A DNA stretch of 55,195 nt from an uncultured Muribaculaceae bacterium (GCA_947525975.1 CANNVE010000018.1:1-55195); one strand, 5' to 3'. Positions 34,439 through 43,965 are shown, counted from the first letter of the stretch. A program made the numbers and translations. Notes: generated from the sequence alone by a model not told the origin.

Positions 34439-35626
34439 ATGAAATACCTCCTTCCGGCCGTGATGTTGCTGATAGGCGCGCTGACGGCCTCGGCCCAAAA
34501 AAACGAATTCAATCCGATCGAGACCGGCGTGACATCGCTCGGCATCGCTCCCGACGCGCGCGGCGCCTCGATGGGCGACCTCGGAGCCGCCACCGACCCC
34601 GACGCCAACTCGCAATTCTGGAATCCGTCGAAATACGCCTTCGCCTACAGCCGCGCTGCCGTGTCGCTCAACTACACTCCCTGGCTCCGCAAGCTCGTCA
34701 ACGACATCTTCCTTGCCGACCTGTCGGGCTATTGGAAGCTCGGGTCTGACGACAATCAGGCCTTGAGCGCCTCGCTGCGCTATTTCTCGCTCGGCGAGGT
34801 GTCGGGATGTGACCAGAGCGGCGCCGACGTGATGAGCTACAACCCCTACGAGATGTCGTTCGACGTGGGATATTCCCGCAAGCTTTCGGAGAAATATTCG
34901 ATGGGCGTAGTGTTCCGCTACATCTATTCCGCGCTTGGCTTCTCCGACTCCTACGCCGGCGACCAGCAGACCGGCGCTTCGGCCTTCTCGGCCGACATCT
35001 CGGGATATTACGTCACATACCCCATCGTGGGCCGCAACGAATGCCAGTGGGCATTTGGCTGGAACATTTCAAACATAGGCACCAAGGTGTCGTTCAACGA
35101 CGGCAACGACCCGGCCTTCCTGCCCACCAACCTCAAGCTCGGCACCACATTCACCTTCCCTCTGGCTGACTACCACAATCTCGCTCTCGGCCTCGACCTC
35201 AACAAGCTGCTCGTGCCTGCGCGTCCGCGCGAGGCAGACTTCGACATGACCACGTCGGAGGGCCAGATCGAATATGAGAAGAAACTGCAGGATTGGAAAG
35301 ACATGTCGCCGATCACAGGCATATTCAAGTCGTTCACCGATGCTCCCGGGGGCTTCAAGGAAGAGCTGCGCGAAATCAACTTCTCGCTTGGCGCAGAATA
35401 CAACTACAATCAGCAATTCTTCCTCCGCGCCGGCTATTACTACGAAAACGAATTCAAAGGCAACCGTAAATATCTGGCCATGGGCGCCGGATTCGCCCTC
35501 AATGTGCTGCGCCTCGACGCCAGCTACATGATAGCCACAGCCCAGAGCTCGCCCCTTGACCAGACCCTGCGCTTCACCCTCACCTTCGACATGGACGGCC
35601 TCAAAGATCTCTTCGGCGGCCGGTGA
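34439..35626 (+). CDS. porV: Type IX secretion outer-membrane protein PorV (LptO)
   Basis: 395 aa. Signal peptide ending ALTASAQ, then the PorV signature ETGVTSLGIAPDARGASMGDLGAATDPDA (conserved start of the FadL-like barrel; quoted in part as SLGIAPDARGASMGD), a barrel rich in aromatic residues (FWNPSKYAF, YTPWLRKLV), and a final TFDMDGLKDLFGGR. PorV binds cargo C-terminal domains at the translocon and shuttles them to PorU. It follows the FAH-like gene by 73 bp, with the palindrome between. Confidence 0.93.
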   Translation: MKYLLPAVMLLIGALTASAQKNEFNPIETGVTSLGIAPDARGASMGDLGAATDPDANSQFWNPSKYAFAYSRAAVSLNYTPWLRKLVNDIFLADLSGYWKLGSDDNQALSASLRYFSLGEVSGCDQSGADVMSYNPYEMSFDVGYSRKLSEKYSMGVVFRYIYSALGFSDSYAGDQQTGASAFSADISGYYVTYPIVGRNECQWAFGWNISNIGTKVSFNDGNDPAFLPTNLKLGTTFTFPLADYHNLALGLDLNKLLVPARPREADFDMTTSEGQIEYEKKLQDWKDMSPITGIFKSFTDAPGGFKEELREINFSLGAEYNYNQQFFLRAGYYYENEFKGNRKYLAMGAGFALNVLRLDASYMIATAQSSPLDQTLRFTLTFDMDGLKDLFGGR

Positions 35627-35632
35627 AGAATG

Positions 35633-35668
35633 ATTATAAATCTTATAAGTCTTATAAATCTTATAATT
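35633..35668 (+). repeat. Four 9-bp CTTATAAAT-type tandem units before ispF
   Basis: Units ATTATAAAT, CTTATAAGT, CTTATAAAT, CTTATAATT fill the porV-ispF gap and end 4 bp before the ispF ATG. The same unit occurs at 38668-38711 and, degenerate, at 4275-4301. Confidence 0.75.
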
Positions 35669-35672
35669 TTTT

Positions 35673-36146
35673 ATGATAAGGATCGGTAATGGATTTGACG
35701 TGCACCGACTCGTAGAGGGACGCCGGTGCATCATCTGCGGGGTAGACATCCCCTACGAAAAAGGCCTCCTCGGCCACAGCGACGCCGACGTGGCCCTGCA
35801 CGCCCTCGCCGACGCTCTGCTCGGAGCATGCGCCAAAGGCGACATTGGCAAGCACTTCCCCGACACCGACCCGCAATGGAAGGGAGCCGACTCGCGCATG
35901 CTGCTCAGGGCTGTTGCCGACATCATCGCCGCCGACGGTTGGCGCCCCGGCAACGTCGACGTCACAATCATGGCCCAGGCTCCCAGGATGTTGCCCCACA
36001 TCGGGCAGATGAGGGCCAACATAGCAGCCGATCTCGGCATCGGCATCGACTGCGTGTCGGTGAAAGCCACCACCACCGAGCGCCTCGGCTTCACAGGCCG
36101 CGGAGAGGGCATTGCGGCCATGGCCACATGCCTGCTCACCGACTGA
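35673..36146 (+). CDS. ispF: 2-C-methyl-D-erythritol 2,4-cyclodiphosphate synthase
   Basis: 157 aa, the normal length. It converts CDP-ME 2-phosphate to the cyclodiphosphate in the MEP isoprenoid pathway. Zn ligands are in GNGFDVHRL (D8, H10) and the [10 protein letters not shown] segment. The late [19 protein letters not shown] motif is intact. It lies 46 bp after porV on the same strand. Confidence 0.96.
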   Translation: MIRIGNGFDVHRLVEGRRCIICGVDIPYEKGLLGHSDADVALHALADALLGACAKGDIGKHFPDTDPQWKGADSRMLLRAVADIIAADGWRPGNVDVTIMAQAPRMLPHIGQMRANIAADLGIGIDCVSVKATTTERLGFTGRGEGIAAMATCLLTD

Positions 36147-36201
36147 AGTCGACTTTTGCAATTTTAACTACCGATTAACGCATTATTCTTGAAATATTGT
36201 C

Positions 36202-36209
36202 TATATTTG
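36202..36209 (+). promoter_or_regulatory. -7 box of the C10 protease gene
   Basis: TATATTTG matches TAnnTTTG; no TTTG is evident at -33. It predicts a leader of about 20-25 nt. Confidence 0.4.
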
Positions 36210-36236
36210 CGATAGATTACATAAATAGATTGATAT

Positions 36237-38600
36237 ATGCGTAAAAATCTACTCATTCTGGCTTTTGCCGCGACGGCAATCGCCTCTCAGGCAGATGTCC
36301 TCTCTCCCGATCAGGCTCTCGCTCGCGCTCTCTCAGGAGGCCCGGCTAAGGCCGCTTCGCTCGATGGCGCTGCTCCAAGGCTTGTCTACACCGACGTTTT
36401 CGACGGACAGCCCGCTTCCTATGTCTTTGAGAAGGCCAAAGGCGGATTTATGCTGCTGTCGGCTGACGATGCTGTGGCTCCCGTGCTCGGATACAGCGAC
36501 GAAGGAGAGTTCGATCCAGCTAACATCCCCGACAACATGCGCTACTGGCTCGACACATACGCTGAAGAAATAGCCTACGCCCGCGCTAACGGCATCACAT
36601 ACGAGGCTCCCGCCTATGCGGCCAACTGGGCAGCCATCGCTCCCCTCTGCACCACGAAGTGGGACCAAGGCTCGCCCTACAACGACATGTGCCCCGTGTC
36701 GACCAGCAACGGACAGCGTGCCTACACCGGTTGCGTGGCCACAGCCATGGCGCAGCTGATGAAATATCACAACTATCCCGAGGTAGGCCAGGGACAGAAG
36801 ACAAACTCTACGTATGGATTCGTCCCAGTCACTATAAATTTCGCCAATGTAAAATTCAACTGGGCTGACATGACCGACACCTACGATTCGCGGTCGACCG
36901 ACGTGCAGAAGCATGCCGTGGCTCAGCTGATGGTTGCTTGCGGCGTGTCGGTTAACATGCAGTATGGATTAGATGCGAGTGGCACTCAATCGGCTCGTGT
37001 GGCAACGGCTTTGGTAGAATACTTCAAATACGACGAAGCATGCCGCTTCCTCAACCGCGACTATTATTCCATGTCGGCATGGCAGGAAATGGCCTACAAC
37101 GAGCTCAAGAACGTGGGGCCGGTGCTTTACGCAGGAGCATCTGACGAAGGCGGCCACTGCTTCATAGTTGACGGTTACGACGGTCAGGGATATTTCCACC
37201 TCAATTGGGGATGGGGAGGCGTGAGCGACGGATACTTCCTGCTCTCCACCCTCAATCCTTCTTCGCAGGGCATCGGCGGATATTCGCCCGGCGCAGGATT
37301 CACTGAAAGGCAGGGTATGCTCCTTGGCGCCAAGAAGCCCCAGGCCGGAGCAAAGAAGTTCTATTCGATGGGTTTGGACGATGATTTTAAGATCAACCAA
37401 TCTTCTACTACATTGGGGGGAGCGCTCACTGTGGCTTCTTGTCCTACAAATAATTCGCCATGGACTATAAGCGGTTCGCTTGGCGTGAACATTAAATCAT
37501 CCAATGGCAGCACCCAATACGTAAGCGGATACAATTTCAGTGGTTTGGATCCAATGTATTTCTATAATACATCATATAATGTGAATGTGCCCGCATCGCT
37601 CGCTCCCGGTACATATATTGTGACGCCGGCGTGGAGGTTAAGCAATGGCACAGTCTATGAGACTCAGGTAAAGGTTAACAAATGTCAATCTTACACCATG
37701 ACAGTGAGCGGAAGCAACGTCACACTCAAGGCCAATGATGAGGCTCCGCAGATCAAGGCCACCAAGTTGCAGGTGCGCACTAAGAAGCTCTATGCCGGCC
37801 AGCCTGCGCAGTTCACCGTCACCTTCACCAACACATCCAAAAACGAATACTACGGCGATGTGGTGGCAGGTCTCTACACATCGACACCCACTTCAGGCAC
37901 TAAGCCCGCATACGTAGGCACCACTTTCATTGTTGACGTAGCTCCGGGCGAAACTATAGAGATGCCCTACGACGCTCAGTTCAAGACTGCCCCCGCCGGC
38001 CAGTATAAGCTTGCGTTCTATAATCCCAATAATAACTACGAATTGCTTGGCCAGGCGTTCGACGTTACGTTCGAGCGCACACCCACCGATGCGGAGACGA
38101 AATATACGGTGTCAGACTTCGGCTTTATCAACGGCATCACGCAGAATGTCGACGCCAACAGCATCGGAGTTAAATTTGACATCAGCTGCACTGCCGGATT
38201 CTTCAACAAGGATCTTAATGTGATCATCACCCGCAGCAACAGACCCACCATGAAAGTGTCTACCTTGGGCGTGACCCCCTTCTCACTTTATGCAGGCGAA
38301 AGCAAGGCTGTCGAGGTATACGGCGCTGCCAACCTAAGTTATAGTAACAGCTATAGCTACAACCTGTATCTCGTGGATGGCCTCACATACGCTGCCGACA
38401 AGGTACTCGCGGGCCCCGTAAACTTCACTGTGCCCAATCCTGCCGGCATCGATGACATAGCAGGAGATGAGGCAGTGGAAGTGCGCTACTACAATCTGCA
38501 GGGCATGCCCGTAGACATAGAGCAGGCCGCTCCCGGCGTGTATGTGCGCGTTAGCGTCTTCGCCGACGGCACCACCGCCACTGATAAGATCAGCAAGTGA
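36237..38600 (+). CDS. C10 family (streptopain-like) cysteine protease, probable secreted virulence/nutrition factor
   Basis: 787 aa. The signal peptide (to about 19) is followed by a Spi-type prodomain (about 20-120) and the mature C10 peptidase. The nucleophile is C166 in YTGCVATAMAQ and the base is H307 in GGHCFIVDGY, followed by the family's WGWGG. Residues about 390-745 hold beta-sandwich domains. The C-terminus (VRYYNLQGMPVDIEQAAPGV then a VRV-type strand and polar tail) resembles the short sorting tails seen on type IX cargo in Prevotella-like bacteria. Being 2.5 kb from porU/porV makes it a likely client. It ends at a 64-bp hairpin terminator. Confidence 0.88.
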   Translation: MRKNLLILAFAATAIASQADVLSPDQALARALSGGPAKAASLDGAAPRLVYTDVFDGQPASYVFEKAKGGFMLLSADDAVAPVLGYSDEGEFDPANIPDNMRYWLDTYAEEIAYARANGITYEAPAYAANWAAIAPLCTTKWDQGSPYNDMCPVSTSNGQRAYTGCVATAMAQLMKYHNYPEVGQGQKTNSTYGFVPVTINFANVKFNWADMTDTYDSRSTDVQKHAVAQLMVACGVSVNMQYGLDASGTQSARVATALVEYFKYDEACRFLNRDYYSMSAWQEMAYNELKNVGPVLYAGASDEGGHCFIVDGYDGQGYFHLNWGWGGVSDGYFLLSTLNPSSQGIGGYSPGAGFTERQGMLLGAKKPQAGAKKFYSMGLDDDFKINQSSTTLGGALTVASCPTNNSPWTISGSLGVNIKSSNGSTQYVSGYNFSGLDPMYFYNTSYNVNVPASLAPGTYIVTPAWRLSNGTVYETQVKVNKCQSYTMTVSGSNVTLKANDEAPQIKATKLQVRTKKLYAGQPAQFTVTFTNTSKNEYYGDVVAGLYTSTPTSGTKPAYVGTTFIVDVAPGETIEMPYDAQFKTAPAGQYKLAFYNPNNNYELLGQAFDVTFERTPTDAETKYTVSDFGFINGITQNVDANSIGVKFDISCTAGFFNKDLNVIITRSNRPTMKVSTLGVTPFSLYAGESKAVEVYGAANLSYSNSYSYNLYLVDGLTYAADKVLAGPVNFTVPNPAGIDDIAGDEAVEVRYYNLQGMPVDIEQAAPGVYVRVSVFADGTTATDKISK

Positions 38601-38604
38601 CCGT

Positions 38605-38668
38605 GCCCTCCCCCACAAAAGCAGCCCCGCAGGCTTTGGCCTGCGGGGCTGCTTTTGTGGGGGAGGGC
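38605..38668. terminator. Bidirectional terminator, perfect 30-bp stem
   Basis: Arms 38605-38634 and 38639-38668 are perfect reverse complements with a TTTG loop. It lies 4 bp after the C10 protease stop and about 140 bp beyond the convergent mutS stop. The CTTTTGTGG arm provides only a short T-tract. Confidence 0.8.
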
Positions 38669-38711
38669 TTATAAATCTTATAAATCTTATAAATCTTATA
38701 AATCTTATAAT
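38668..38711 (+). repeat. CTTATAAAT tandem repeat, 4.5 units
   Basis: Four exact 9-bp units and a partial fifth, starting on the last base of the terminator palindrome. Same unit as upstream of ispF. Confidence 0.85.
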
Positions 38712-38736
38712 GGGGCGGTGGGTTGTTTTGTTTGGT

Positions 38737-38762
38737 GCGGGCGCGATTTATCGCGCCCCTAC
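38737..38762 (-). repeat. 26-bp GC-rich hairpin repeat, copy 2
   Basis: Exact reverse complement of 19953-19978. It is followed by GCAGCGCGGC direct repeats (38771-38790) and a related GGGCGCGGTTTGCGCC hairpin that runs into the mutS TAG stop (38808-38810). Confidence 0.8.
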
Positions 38763-38807
38763 CTCGGCTTGCAGCGCGGCGCAGCGCGGCGTGGGCGCGG
38801 TTTGCGC

Positions 38808-41408
38808 CTACTGGTTTATGATTTTTTTGATGTTGTTGAGGCGGTTCAGGGCTTCGAGGGGGGTGAGGTTGTTGATGTCGAGGGTGGCGATTTCGTCTCG
38901 GATTGCGTTGAGGATAGGGTCGTCGAGCGAGAAAAGGCTTAGCTGGTAGCCGTCATTTCCCGAAGATGCTGAGATTTCGATGTCGCCACGGGTGTTGGCT
39001 TTTTCGAGCTGCACGAGCACTTCTGATGCCCTCTTCACAATAGAGCCGGGCATGCCGGCGAGCTTGGCCACGTGTATGCCGAAGCTGTGCTCGCTGCCTC
39101 CCTCGGCCAGCTTGCGCAGAAACACCACCTTGCCGTCGATTTCCTTCACCGACACGTTGCAATTCTTGATGCGCGGGAAGCTCTTGGCCATCTCGTTGAG
39201 CTCATGGTAGTGCGTGGCGAAGAGTGTCTTGGGATGTATGCCGCACCACTCGTGTATGTGCTCCACGATGGCCCACGCTATCGAGATGCCGTCGTAGGTG
39301 GAGGTGCCGCGCCCGAGCTCGTCAAACAGGATGAGCGATCGGCGGCTGAGATTGTTGAGGATCGATGCGGCCTCGTTCATCTCAACCATGAATGTCGACT
39401 CGCCGAGCGAGATGTTGTCGCTTGCGCCCACGCGGGTGAAAATCTTGTCGACCACGCCTATTTTGGCGCTGTCAGCGGCCACAAAGCATCCGATCTGGGC
39501 CAGCAGCACGTTGAGAGCCGTCTGGCGCAGCAGGGCCGATTTGCCCGACATATTCGGGCCTGTTATCATCAGCACCTGCGTGCCCTCGTTGCTCAGGTCT
39601 ACGGTGTTTGATATGTACGGCTCTCCGGCGGGCAGCCGCTGCTCTATCACCGGGTGGCGAGCCTCGACAAGACGCAGGTCGAGCGAATCATCTACCACCG
39701 GACGGTTATATCGGTTCTCGATCGATACGCGCGTGAAAGAGTTGAGGCAGTCGAGCCTTGCCGCCAGCGATGCATCGAGCTGCATGGCCGGTATGTATTT
39801 GGCCAGTTCGGCCACAAGGTCGGCGAAAATGCGTGTCTCGATAGCCAGGATCTTCTCCTCGGCTCCGAGTATCTTCTCTTCGTAGTCTTTCAGCTCCTGT
39901 GTGATGTACCGCTCGGCGTTGACCAGCGTCTGCTTGCGTATCCACTCGGGTGGCACCTTGCTTTTGTGGGTGTTGGTGACCTCGATGTAGTATCCGAAAA
40001 TATTGTTGAATCCGATCTTCAGCGACGAAATGCCCGTGCGCTCTATCTCTCGCTGCTGCATGGCCAGCAGATAGTCCTTGCCGCCCGATGCGAGGCTGCG
40101 GAGGTCGTCGAGCTCGGCGTCGCATCCGGGCCTCACCACCTGGCTCTTGCCTATGGTGCCCGGCGCGTCATCGCGCAGGGTGGATGCGATGCGCTGCCTG
40201 ATGGCCGGCAGCGGATTGAGCTGCTCGCCTATGGCCCTGAGCGAAGACTGGCCCGAAGAGAGGCAGATGTCGCGTATGGGATCGAGATTGTCGAGGGCAA
40301 TGCGTATCTGCACGGTCTCGCGCGGAGTGATGCGCTGAGTCGACACCTTGCCCACCAGGCGCTCCAGGTCGCCTATGTGCTCCAGGGCAGTGCGCAGGGT
40401 CTCGCGGTCGTCGGGGTGCTTGAAGAAATGCTCCACGATGTCGAGGCGGTCATTGATGGCGCGCGGATCTTTCAGCGGAAACATTATCCACCTCGACAGC
40501 ATGCGGGCCCCCATGGGGCTTACAGTGCGGTCGATCACGCTCAACAGGCTTTTGCCGTCTTCGCTCATAGGCTGCACGAGCTCGAGATTGCGTATGGTGA
40601 ATTTGTCGAGCCTCACGTATTTGTCCGCCTCGATGCGGGCAATGGATGTTATGTGGCCCGTGCGGGTGTGCTGGGTGATGTCGAGATAGTAGAGCACGGC
40701 TCCGGCTGCTATTATGGCGTTCTCCATCTTGTCGATGCCGAAGCCTTTGAGGCTGGCCGTGGCAAACTGCTTGAGCAGGCGCTCATGGGCGGCATCGGAG
40801 GTGAACATCCAGTCGTCGAGGTCAAAGGTGAGGTATTTGCCCGTCAGCTCAGCCTCCACGGCAGGGCGTTTGCCCCGCTCTATCAGCAATTCCTTGGGCT
40901 GGAAGTTGGCCAGAAGCTTGTCGATGTAGTCAATCGAGCCTTCGCCCACGAGAAATTCGCCTGTGCTGATGTCGAGTAGGGCCAGGCCTGCACCCATCTT
41001 GCCAATGTGCATGGCGGCGAGGAAGTTGTTTTCTCTGTGGTTTAGTACATTGTCGGTCATGGCCACTCCCGGGGTCACAAGCTCGGTGATGCCTCGCTTC
41101 ACGAGCTTTTTCGTGAGCTTAGGGTTTTCAAGCTGCTCGCAGATGGCCACGCGCTTGCCCGCCCTCACGAGTTTGGGCAGGTAGGTGTCGAGAGCGTGAT
41201 GCGGAAATCCGGCCAGCTCCACATATTGTGCTGCTCCGTTGGCCCGGCGGGTGAGAGTGATGCCAAGTATCTCCGACGCGGCGATAGCGTCGTCAGAGAA
41301 AGTCTCGTAAAAGTCTCCTACGCGGAATAGCAGTATGGCGTCGGGATGCTTCTGCTTCATCTCGATATACTGCTTCATCAGAGGTGTCTCAACTATTTTT
41401 TTTGCCAC
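38808..41408 (-). CDS. mutS: DNA mismatch repair protein MutS
   Basis: 866 aa, MutS1 type. The mismatch-binding domain carries [11 protein letters not shown] (the F-x-E wedge) at about residues 28-38. Connector, lever and clamp domains follow. The ATPase has Walker A GPNMSGKS (K623), then the [25 protein letters not shown] signature loop (ends in TRVGASDNI) and Walker [16 protein letters not shown]. No ATG fits the conserved N-terminus: the frame begins with GTG at 41408, and the nearest upstream ATG (41415) is out of frame. It finds mismatches after replication; mutL is not in the window. Confidence 0.96.
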   Translation of the reverse strand: MAKKIVETPLMKQYIEMKQKHPDAILLFRVGDFYETFSDDAIAASEILGITLTRRANGAAQYVELAGFPHHALDTYLPKLVRAGKRVAICEQLENPKLTKKLVKRGITELVTPGVAMTDNVLNHRENNFLAAMHIGKMGAGLALLDISTGEFLVGEGSIDYIDKLLANFQPKELLIERGKRPAVEAELTGKYLTFDLDDWMFTSDAAHERLLKQFATASLKGFGIDKMENAIIAAGAVLYYLDITQHTRTGHITSIARIEADKYVRLDKFTIRNLELVQPMSEDGKSLLSVIDRTVSPMGARMLSRWIMFPLKDPRAINDRLDIVEHFFKHPDDRETLRTALEHIGDLERLVGKVSTQRITPRETVQIRIALDNLDPIRDICLSSGQSSLRAIGEQLNPLPAIRQRIASTLRDDAPGTIGKSQVVRPGCDAELDDLRSLASGGKDYLLAMQQREIERTGISSLKIGFNNIFGYYIEVTNTHKSKVPPEWIRKQTLVNAERYITQELKDYEEKILGAEEKILAIETRIFADLVAELAKYIPAMQLDASLAARLDCLNSFTRVSIENRYNRPVVDDSLDLRLVEARHPVIEQRLPAGEPYISNTVDLSNEGTQVLMITGPNMSGKSALLRQTALNVLLAQIGCFVAADSAKIGVVDKIFTRVGASDNISLGESTFMVEMNEAASILNNLSRRSLILFDELGRGTSTYDGISIAWAIVEHIHEWCGIHPKTLFATHYHELNEMAKSFPRIKNCNVSVKEIDGKVVFLRKLAEGGSEHSFGIHVAKLAGMPGSIVKRASEVLVQLEKANTRGDIEISASSGNDGYQLSLFSLDDPILNAIRDEIATLDINNLTPLEALNRLNNIKKIINQ

Positions 41409-41431
41409 AAGTCATGCGTTTTAATCCTATG

Positions 41432-41462
41432 CAAAAGTACGAATTTTATCCGACACTACAAA
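41432..41462 (-). promoter_or_regulatory. mutS promoter
   Basis: Minus strand: TTTG (41459-41462) and TACTTTTG (41432-41439), 19 nt apart, a near-perfect match. The TTTG is part of the T-run that ends the neighbouring tsf terminator. Confidence 0.6.
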
Positions 41463-41495
41463 AAAAGGCGGCCGGCCCCGAAGGGACGGCCGCCT
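41459..41495 (-). terminator. Intrinsic terminator of the rplM-rpsI-rpsB-tsf operon
   Basis: 9-bp outer stem (41466-41474 with 41487-41495) extended by an inner CCC/GGG and a TTCG-like tetraloop region. On the minus strand seven Ts follow. Confidence 0.85.
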
Positions 41496-41516
41496 GAGGT
41501 ATTGGCCAAAAATATC

Positions 41517-42509
41517 TTAGTCAACGTTGAGGTTGACGCGCTTGAACGCTACAGCCACGAGTCCCTTCTGAGAGTTGTCGAGGTATTGAGCGATAGTGAG
41601 CTTGGGGTCGTTGATAAACTCCTGCTCCATGAGGGTGAAGTCCTTGTAGAACTTGTTGACGCGTCCGTTGGCGATGTTCTGTATCATCTGCTCAGGGAGG
41701 TTTGCAGCCTTTGCGGCAGCGGCCTCGGCCATGATCTTCTTGCCCTTCTCGGCGTCTTCCTCGGTGAGCCATCCTTTGGTGATGTTTGAGGCGATGTGGT
41801 CTTCGCTGTCGAAGTGGTTGGGGTTGAGGCCGGCCTTCTTCAGAGCAACCTCCACAGCCTTCTGCACTTGCTCGGCCTTGGTCTTCTCCACTGCGATGTT
41901 GTACTCAGAGTCGATCACAGCCTGGGGCACGCTTGCGCGGTCTACGGCCACGGGGTTCATCGAAGCCACCTGCATGGCTACGTAGTGAGCCACTTCGGCG
42001 TCAACGCCTTCGAGGTTGAAGCCTACGATGGCGGCGAGCTTCTTGTTGAAGTGGGTGTAGGCTGCGGCAGTGGGTGCTTCGATAAATTCGAAAGCGCCGA
42101 TCTCGGTCTTCTCGCCGGTCTGTCCGCCTTTCTCCACAACGAGGTCGGCGAGCTTGCGGCCGTCTACTTCGATAGCGTTGAGCTCGTCGAGGCTCTTGGG
42201 CTCCTTGGCCAGAGCCAGGTCGAGGATCTGCTGGGTGAGGGCTACGAAGCCTTCGTTCTTGGCCACGAAGTCGGTCTCGCAGTTGAGAGCCACGATGGCG
42301 GCGTATTTGCCGTTGGTGCCTGCCAGCACGCAACCTTCGGCTGCCTGGCGGTCAGCGCGCTTGGCTGCCACGGCCTGTCCTTTTTTGCGGAGGAACTCGA
42401 CAGCTGCCTGCATGTCGCCGTTGCTCTCCTCAAGGGCTTTTTTGCAATCGGTCAAGCCAGCTGACGTGAGGTCACGCAGCTTCTTGATGTCTGCCATTGA
42501 AATTGCCAT
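41517..42509 (-). CDS. tsf: Translation elongation factor Ts
   Basis: 330 aa. It exchanges GDP for GTP on EF-Tu. The N-terminal UBA-like domain has LRDLTSAGLTDCKKALEESN (20 residues), followed by the family motif NCETDFVAKNEGF and two dimerisation-type core subdomains. The length is slightly above the E. coli protein (283 aa). It lies 97 bp downstream of rpsB, with an 18-bp-stem hairpin in between. Confidence 0.97.
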   Translation of the reverse strand: MAISMADIKKLRDLTSAGLTDCKKALEESNGDMQAAVEFLRKKGQAVAAKRADRQAAEGCVLAGTNGKYAAIVALNCETDFVAKNEGFVALTQQILDLALAKEPKSLDELNAIEVDGRKLADLVVEKGGQTGEKTEIGAFEFIEAPTAAAYTHFNKKLAAIVGFNLEGVDAEVAHYVAMQVASMNPVAVDRASVPQAVIDSEYNIAVEKTKAEQVQKAVEVALKKAGLNPNHFDSEDHIASNITKGWLTEEDAEKGKKIMAEAAAAKAANLPEQMIQNIANGRVNKFYKDFTLMEQEFINDPKLTIAQYLDNSQKGLVAVAFKRVNLNVD

Positions 42510-42549
42510 ATCTTGGGTATGTTTTTAGCGTTGGTAATGTTGTGAATTT

Positions 42550-42591
42550 CGATATGACGCAATATCGCGGTCACGATATTGCGTCATATCG
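42550..42591. repeat. Perfect 18-bp-stem hairpin between rpsB and tsf
   Basis: Arms CGATATGACGCAATATCG (42550-42567) and its exact complement (42574-42591), 6-nt loop, no T-tail. It could adjust rpsB:tsf ratio or mRNA decay. CGATATGACGCA also occurs in the nqrE-nqrD gap (7743). Confidence 0.75.
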
Positions 42592-42606
42592 GTGTTATGT
42601 CGTGGA

Positions 42607-43437
42607 TCAAGCCTCTTCCTCGGCTGCGGGAGCCTCAGCCTCAACAGCCTCGGGGGCTGCGTTGTCGTTGCGGCGCACGCGGCGACGTTCACGCTTGGGG
42701 GCTGCTGCCTCAGCGCCTTCGCCTGCTGCCACTGCGTCAACCTTCTCGGCCTTGCGCTCCTCGAGACCCTCGGCGATAGCCGAGCATACGGTGCTGAGCA
42801 CGATTTCGATTGACTTTGAGGCGTCGTCGTTGGCGGGGATCACGAAGTCGATGTTGTCGGGGTTTGAGTTGGTGTCGACCATTGCGAAGACGGGGATGCC
42901 CAGGCGCTTGGCCTCAGCCACTGCGATGCGCTCCTTGAGCACGTCGACTACGAAGAGGGCCGAGGGCAGACGGTTGAGGTCAGCGATAGAGCCGAGAGTC
43001 TTCTCGAGCTTTGCGCGCTGGCGTGTGATCTGCAGCTTCTCGCGCTTCGACAGGTTGTCGAATGTGCCGTCCTTGCTCATCTTGTCGATGGCGGTCATCT
43101 TCTTCACTGCCTTGCGGATAGTGGGGAAGTTGGTGAGCATGCCGCCGGGCCAGCGCTCGATCACGTAGGGCATGCCTACCTCTGATGCGTGGTCAGCGAT
43201 TACTTGCTTAGCCTGCTTCTTGGTGGCTACGAAGAGCACCTTCTTGCCTGACTTTGCTATGTTCTTAAGAGCAGCCGAAGCCTCCTCGAGCTTAGCGGCG
43301 GTCTTGTAGAGATCGATGATGTGGATACCGTTGCGCTCCATGAAGATGTAGGGCGCCATAGCAGGATTCCATTTTCTTTTGAGGTGGCCGAAATGGCAGC
43401 CTGCTTCTAAAAGTTGTTCAAATGTGGGAGTTGCCAT
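42607..43437 (-). CDS. rpsB: 30S ribosomal protein S2
   Basis: 276 aa. The S2 signature LLEAGCHFGHLKRKWNPAM is at the N-terminus, with the coiled-coil central hairpin and PSALFVVDVLKE later. Residues about 226-276 form an Ala/Glu-rich tail with a basic RERRRVRRND core, beyond the usual S2 fold. It is part of the rplM-rpsI-rpsB-tsf cluster, conserved in Bacteroidales. Confidence 0.98.
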   Translation of the reverse strand: MATPTFEQLLEAGCHFGHLKRKWNPAMAPYIFMERNGIHIIDLYKTAAKLEEASAALKNIAKSGKKVLFVATKKQAKQVIADHASEVGMPYVIERWPGGMLTNFPTIRKAVKKMTAIDKMSKDGTFDNLSKREKLQITRQRAKLEKTLGSIADLNRLPSALFVVDVLKERIAVAEAKRLGIPVFAMVDTNSNPDNIDFVIPANDDASKSIEIVLSTVCSAIAEGLEERKAEKVDAVAAGEGAEAAAPKRERRRVRRNDNAAPEAVEAEAPAAEEEA

Positions 43438-43566
43438 ATTTGTGTTGGGGTTGTTTACGTTCTTTTTTTTATTCAGCCGCGCGGTAGGGAACGCTTTCCA
43501 TCCTCGCGGTTTAGATTCTAAACAATGATTTTTCTCGTCGGCGAGAAGAAATAGATGAAGGCGGGA
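43438..43566 (-). promoter_or_regulatory. Structured rpsB leader region
   Basis: This 129-bp gap between rpsI and rpsB has no TAnnTTTG match on the minus strand, so rpsB is probably cotranscribed with rplM-rpsI. It holds a 6-bp perfect hairpin (43532-43547) and a two-layer hairpin (43477-43509, CCGCG/CGCGG outer and GGAA/TTCC inner). Neither has a T-tail. A ribosomal-protein binding leader is possible. Confidence 0.4.
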
Positions 43567-43953
43567 TTAACGCTTAGAGAACTGGAAGCGCTTGCGAGCC
43601 TTGGGACGACCGGGCTTCTTGCGCTCTACGGCACGCGGGTCGCGGGTCATGAAGCCGTGCTTGCGCAGGATCGACTTGTCGTCGGGGTTGATCTTCACCA
43701 GTGCGCGGGCGATGCCCAGGCGAAGAGCCTCTGCCTGGCCCTTGAAGCCGCCGCCGTCGAGGTTTACGAGGATGTCGTATTTCTCAATCACGTCGAGAAG
43801 GCTCAGGGGCTGCTTTACGATGAATTGGAGGATCGAAGAAGGGAAGTACACCGAAAGAGGACGGTGGTTGATGGTGATGTTACCGTTGCCTTCGCGGATG
43901 ATTACGCGGGCAACTGCGGCCTTGCGGCGGCCGACTGCGTTTACTTGTTCCAT
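43567..43953 (-). CDS. rpsI: 30S ribosomal protein S9
   Basis: 128 aa. GRRKAAVARV near the start, ALVKINPDDKSILRKHGFMT, and the typical basic C-terminal tail ending RKRFQFSKR, which reaches the P-site tRNA. The ATG is 12 bp after the rplM stop. Confidence 0.98.
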   Translation of the reverse strand: MEQVNAVGRRKAAVARVIIREGNGNITINHRPLSVYFPSSILQFIVKQPLSLLDVIEKYDILVNLDGGGFKGQAEALRLGIARALVKINPDDKSILRKHGFMTRDPRAVERKKPGRPKARKRFQFSKR

Positions 43954-43965
43954 GCTTCGAATTTA

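Noticed and set aside
39654-40979. 441-codon plus-strand open frame inside mutS
   Set aside because: Exact antisense to conserved MutS domains; no recognisable motif or promoter.
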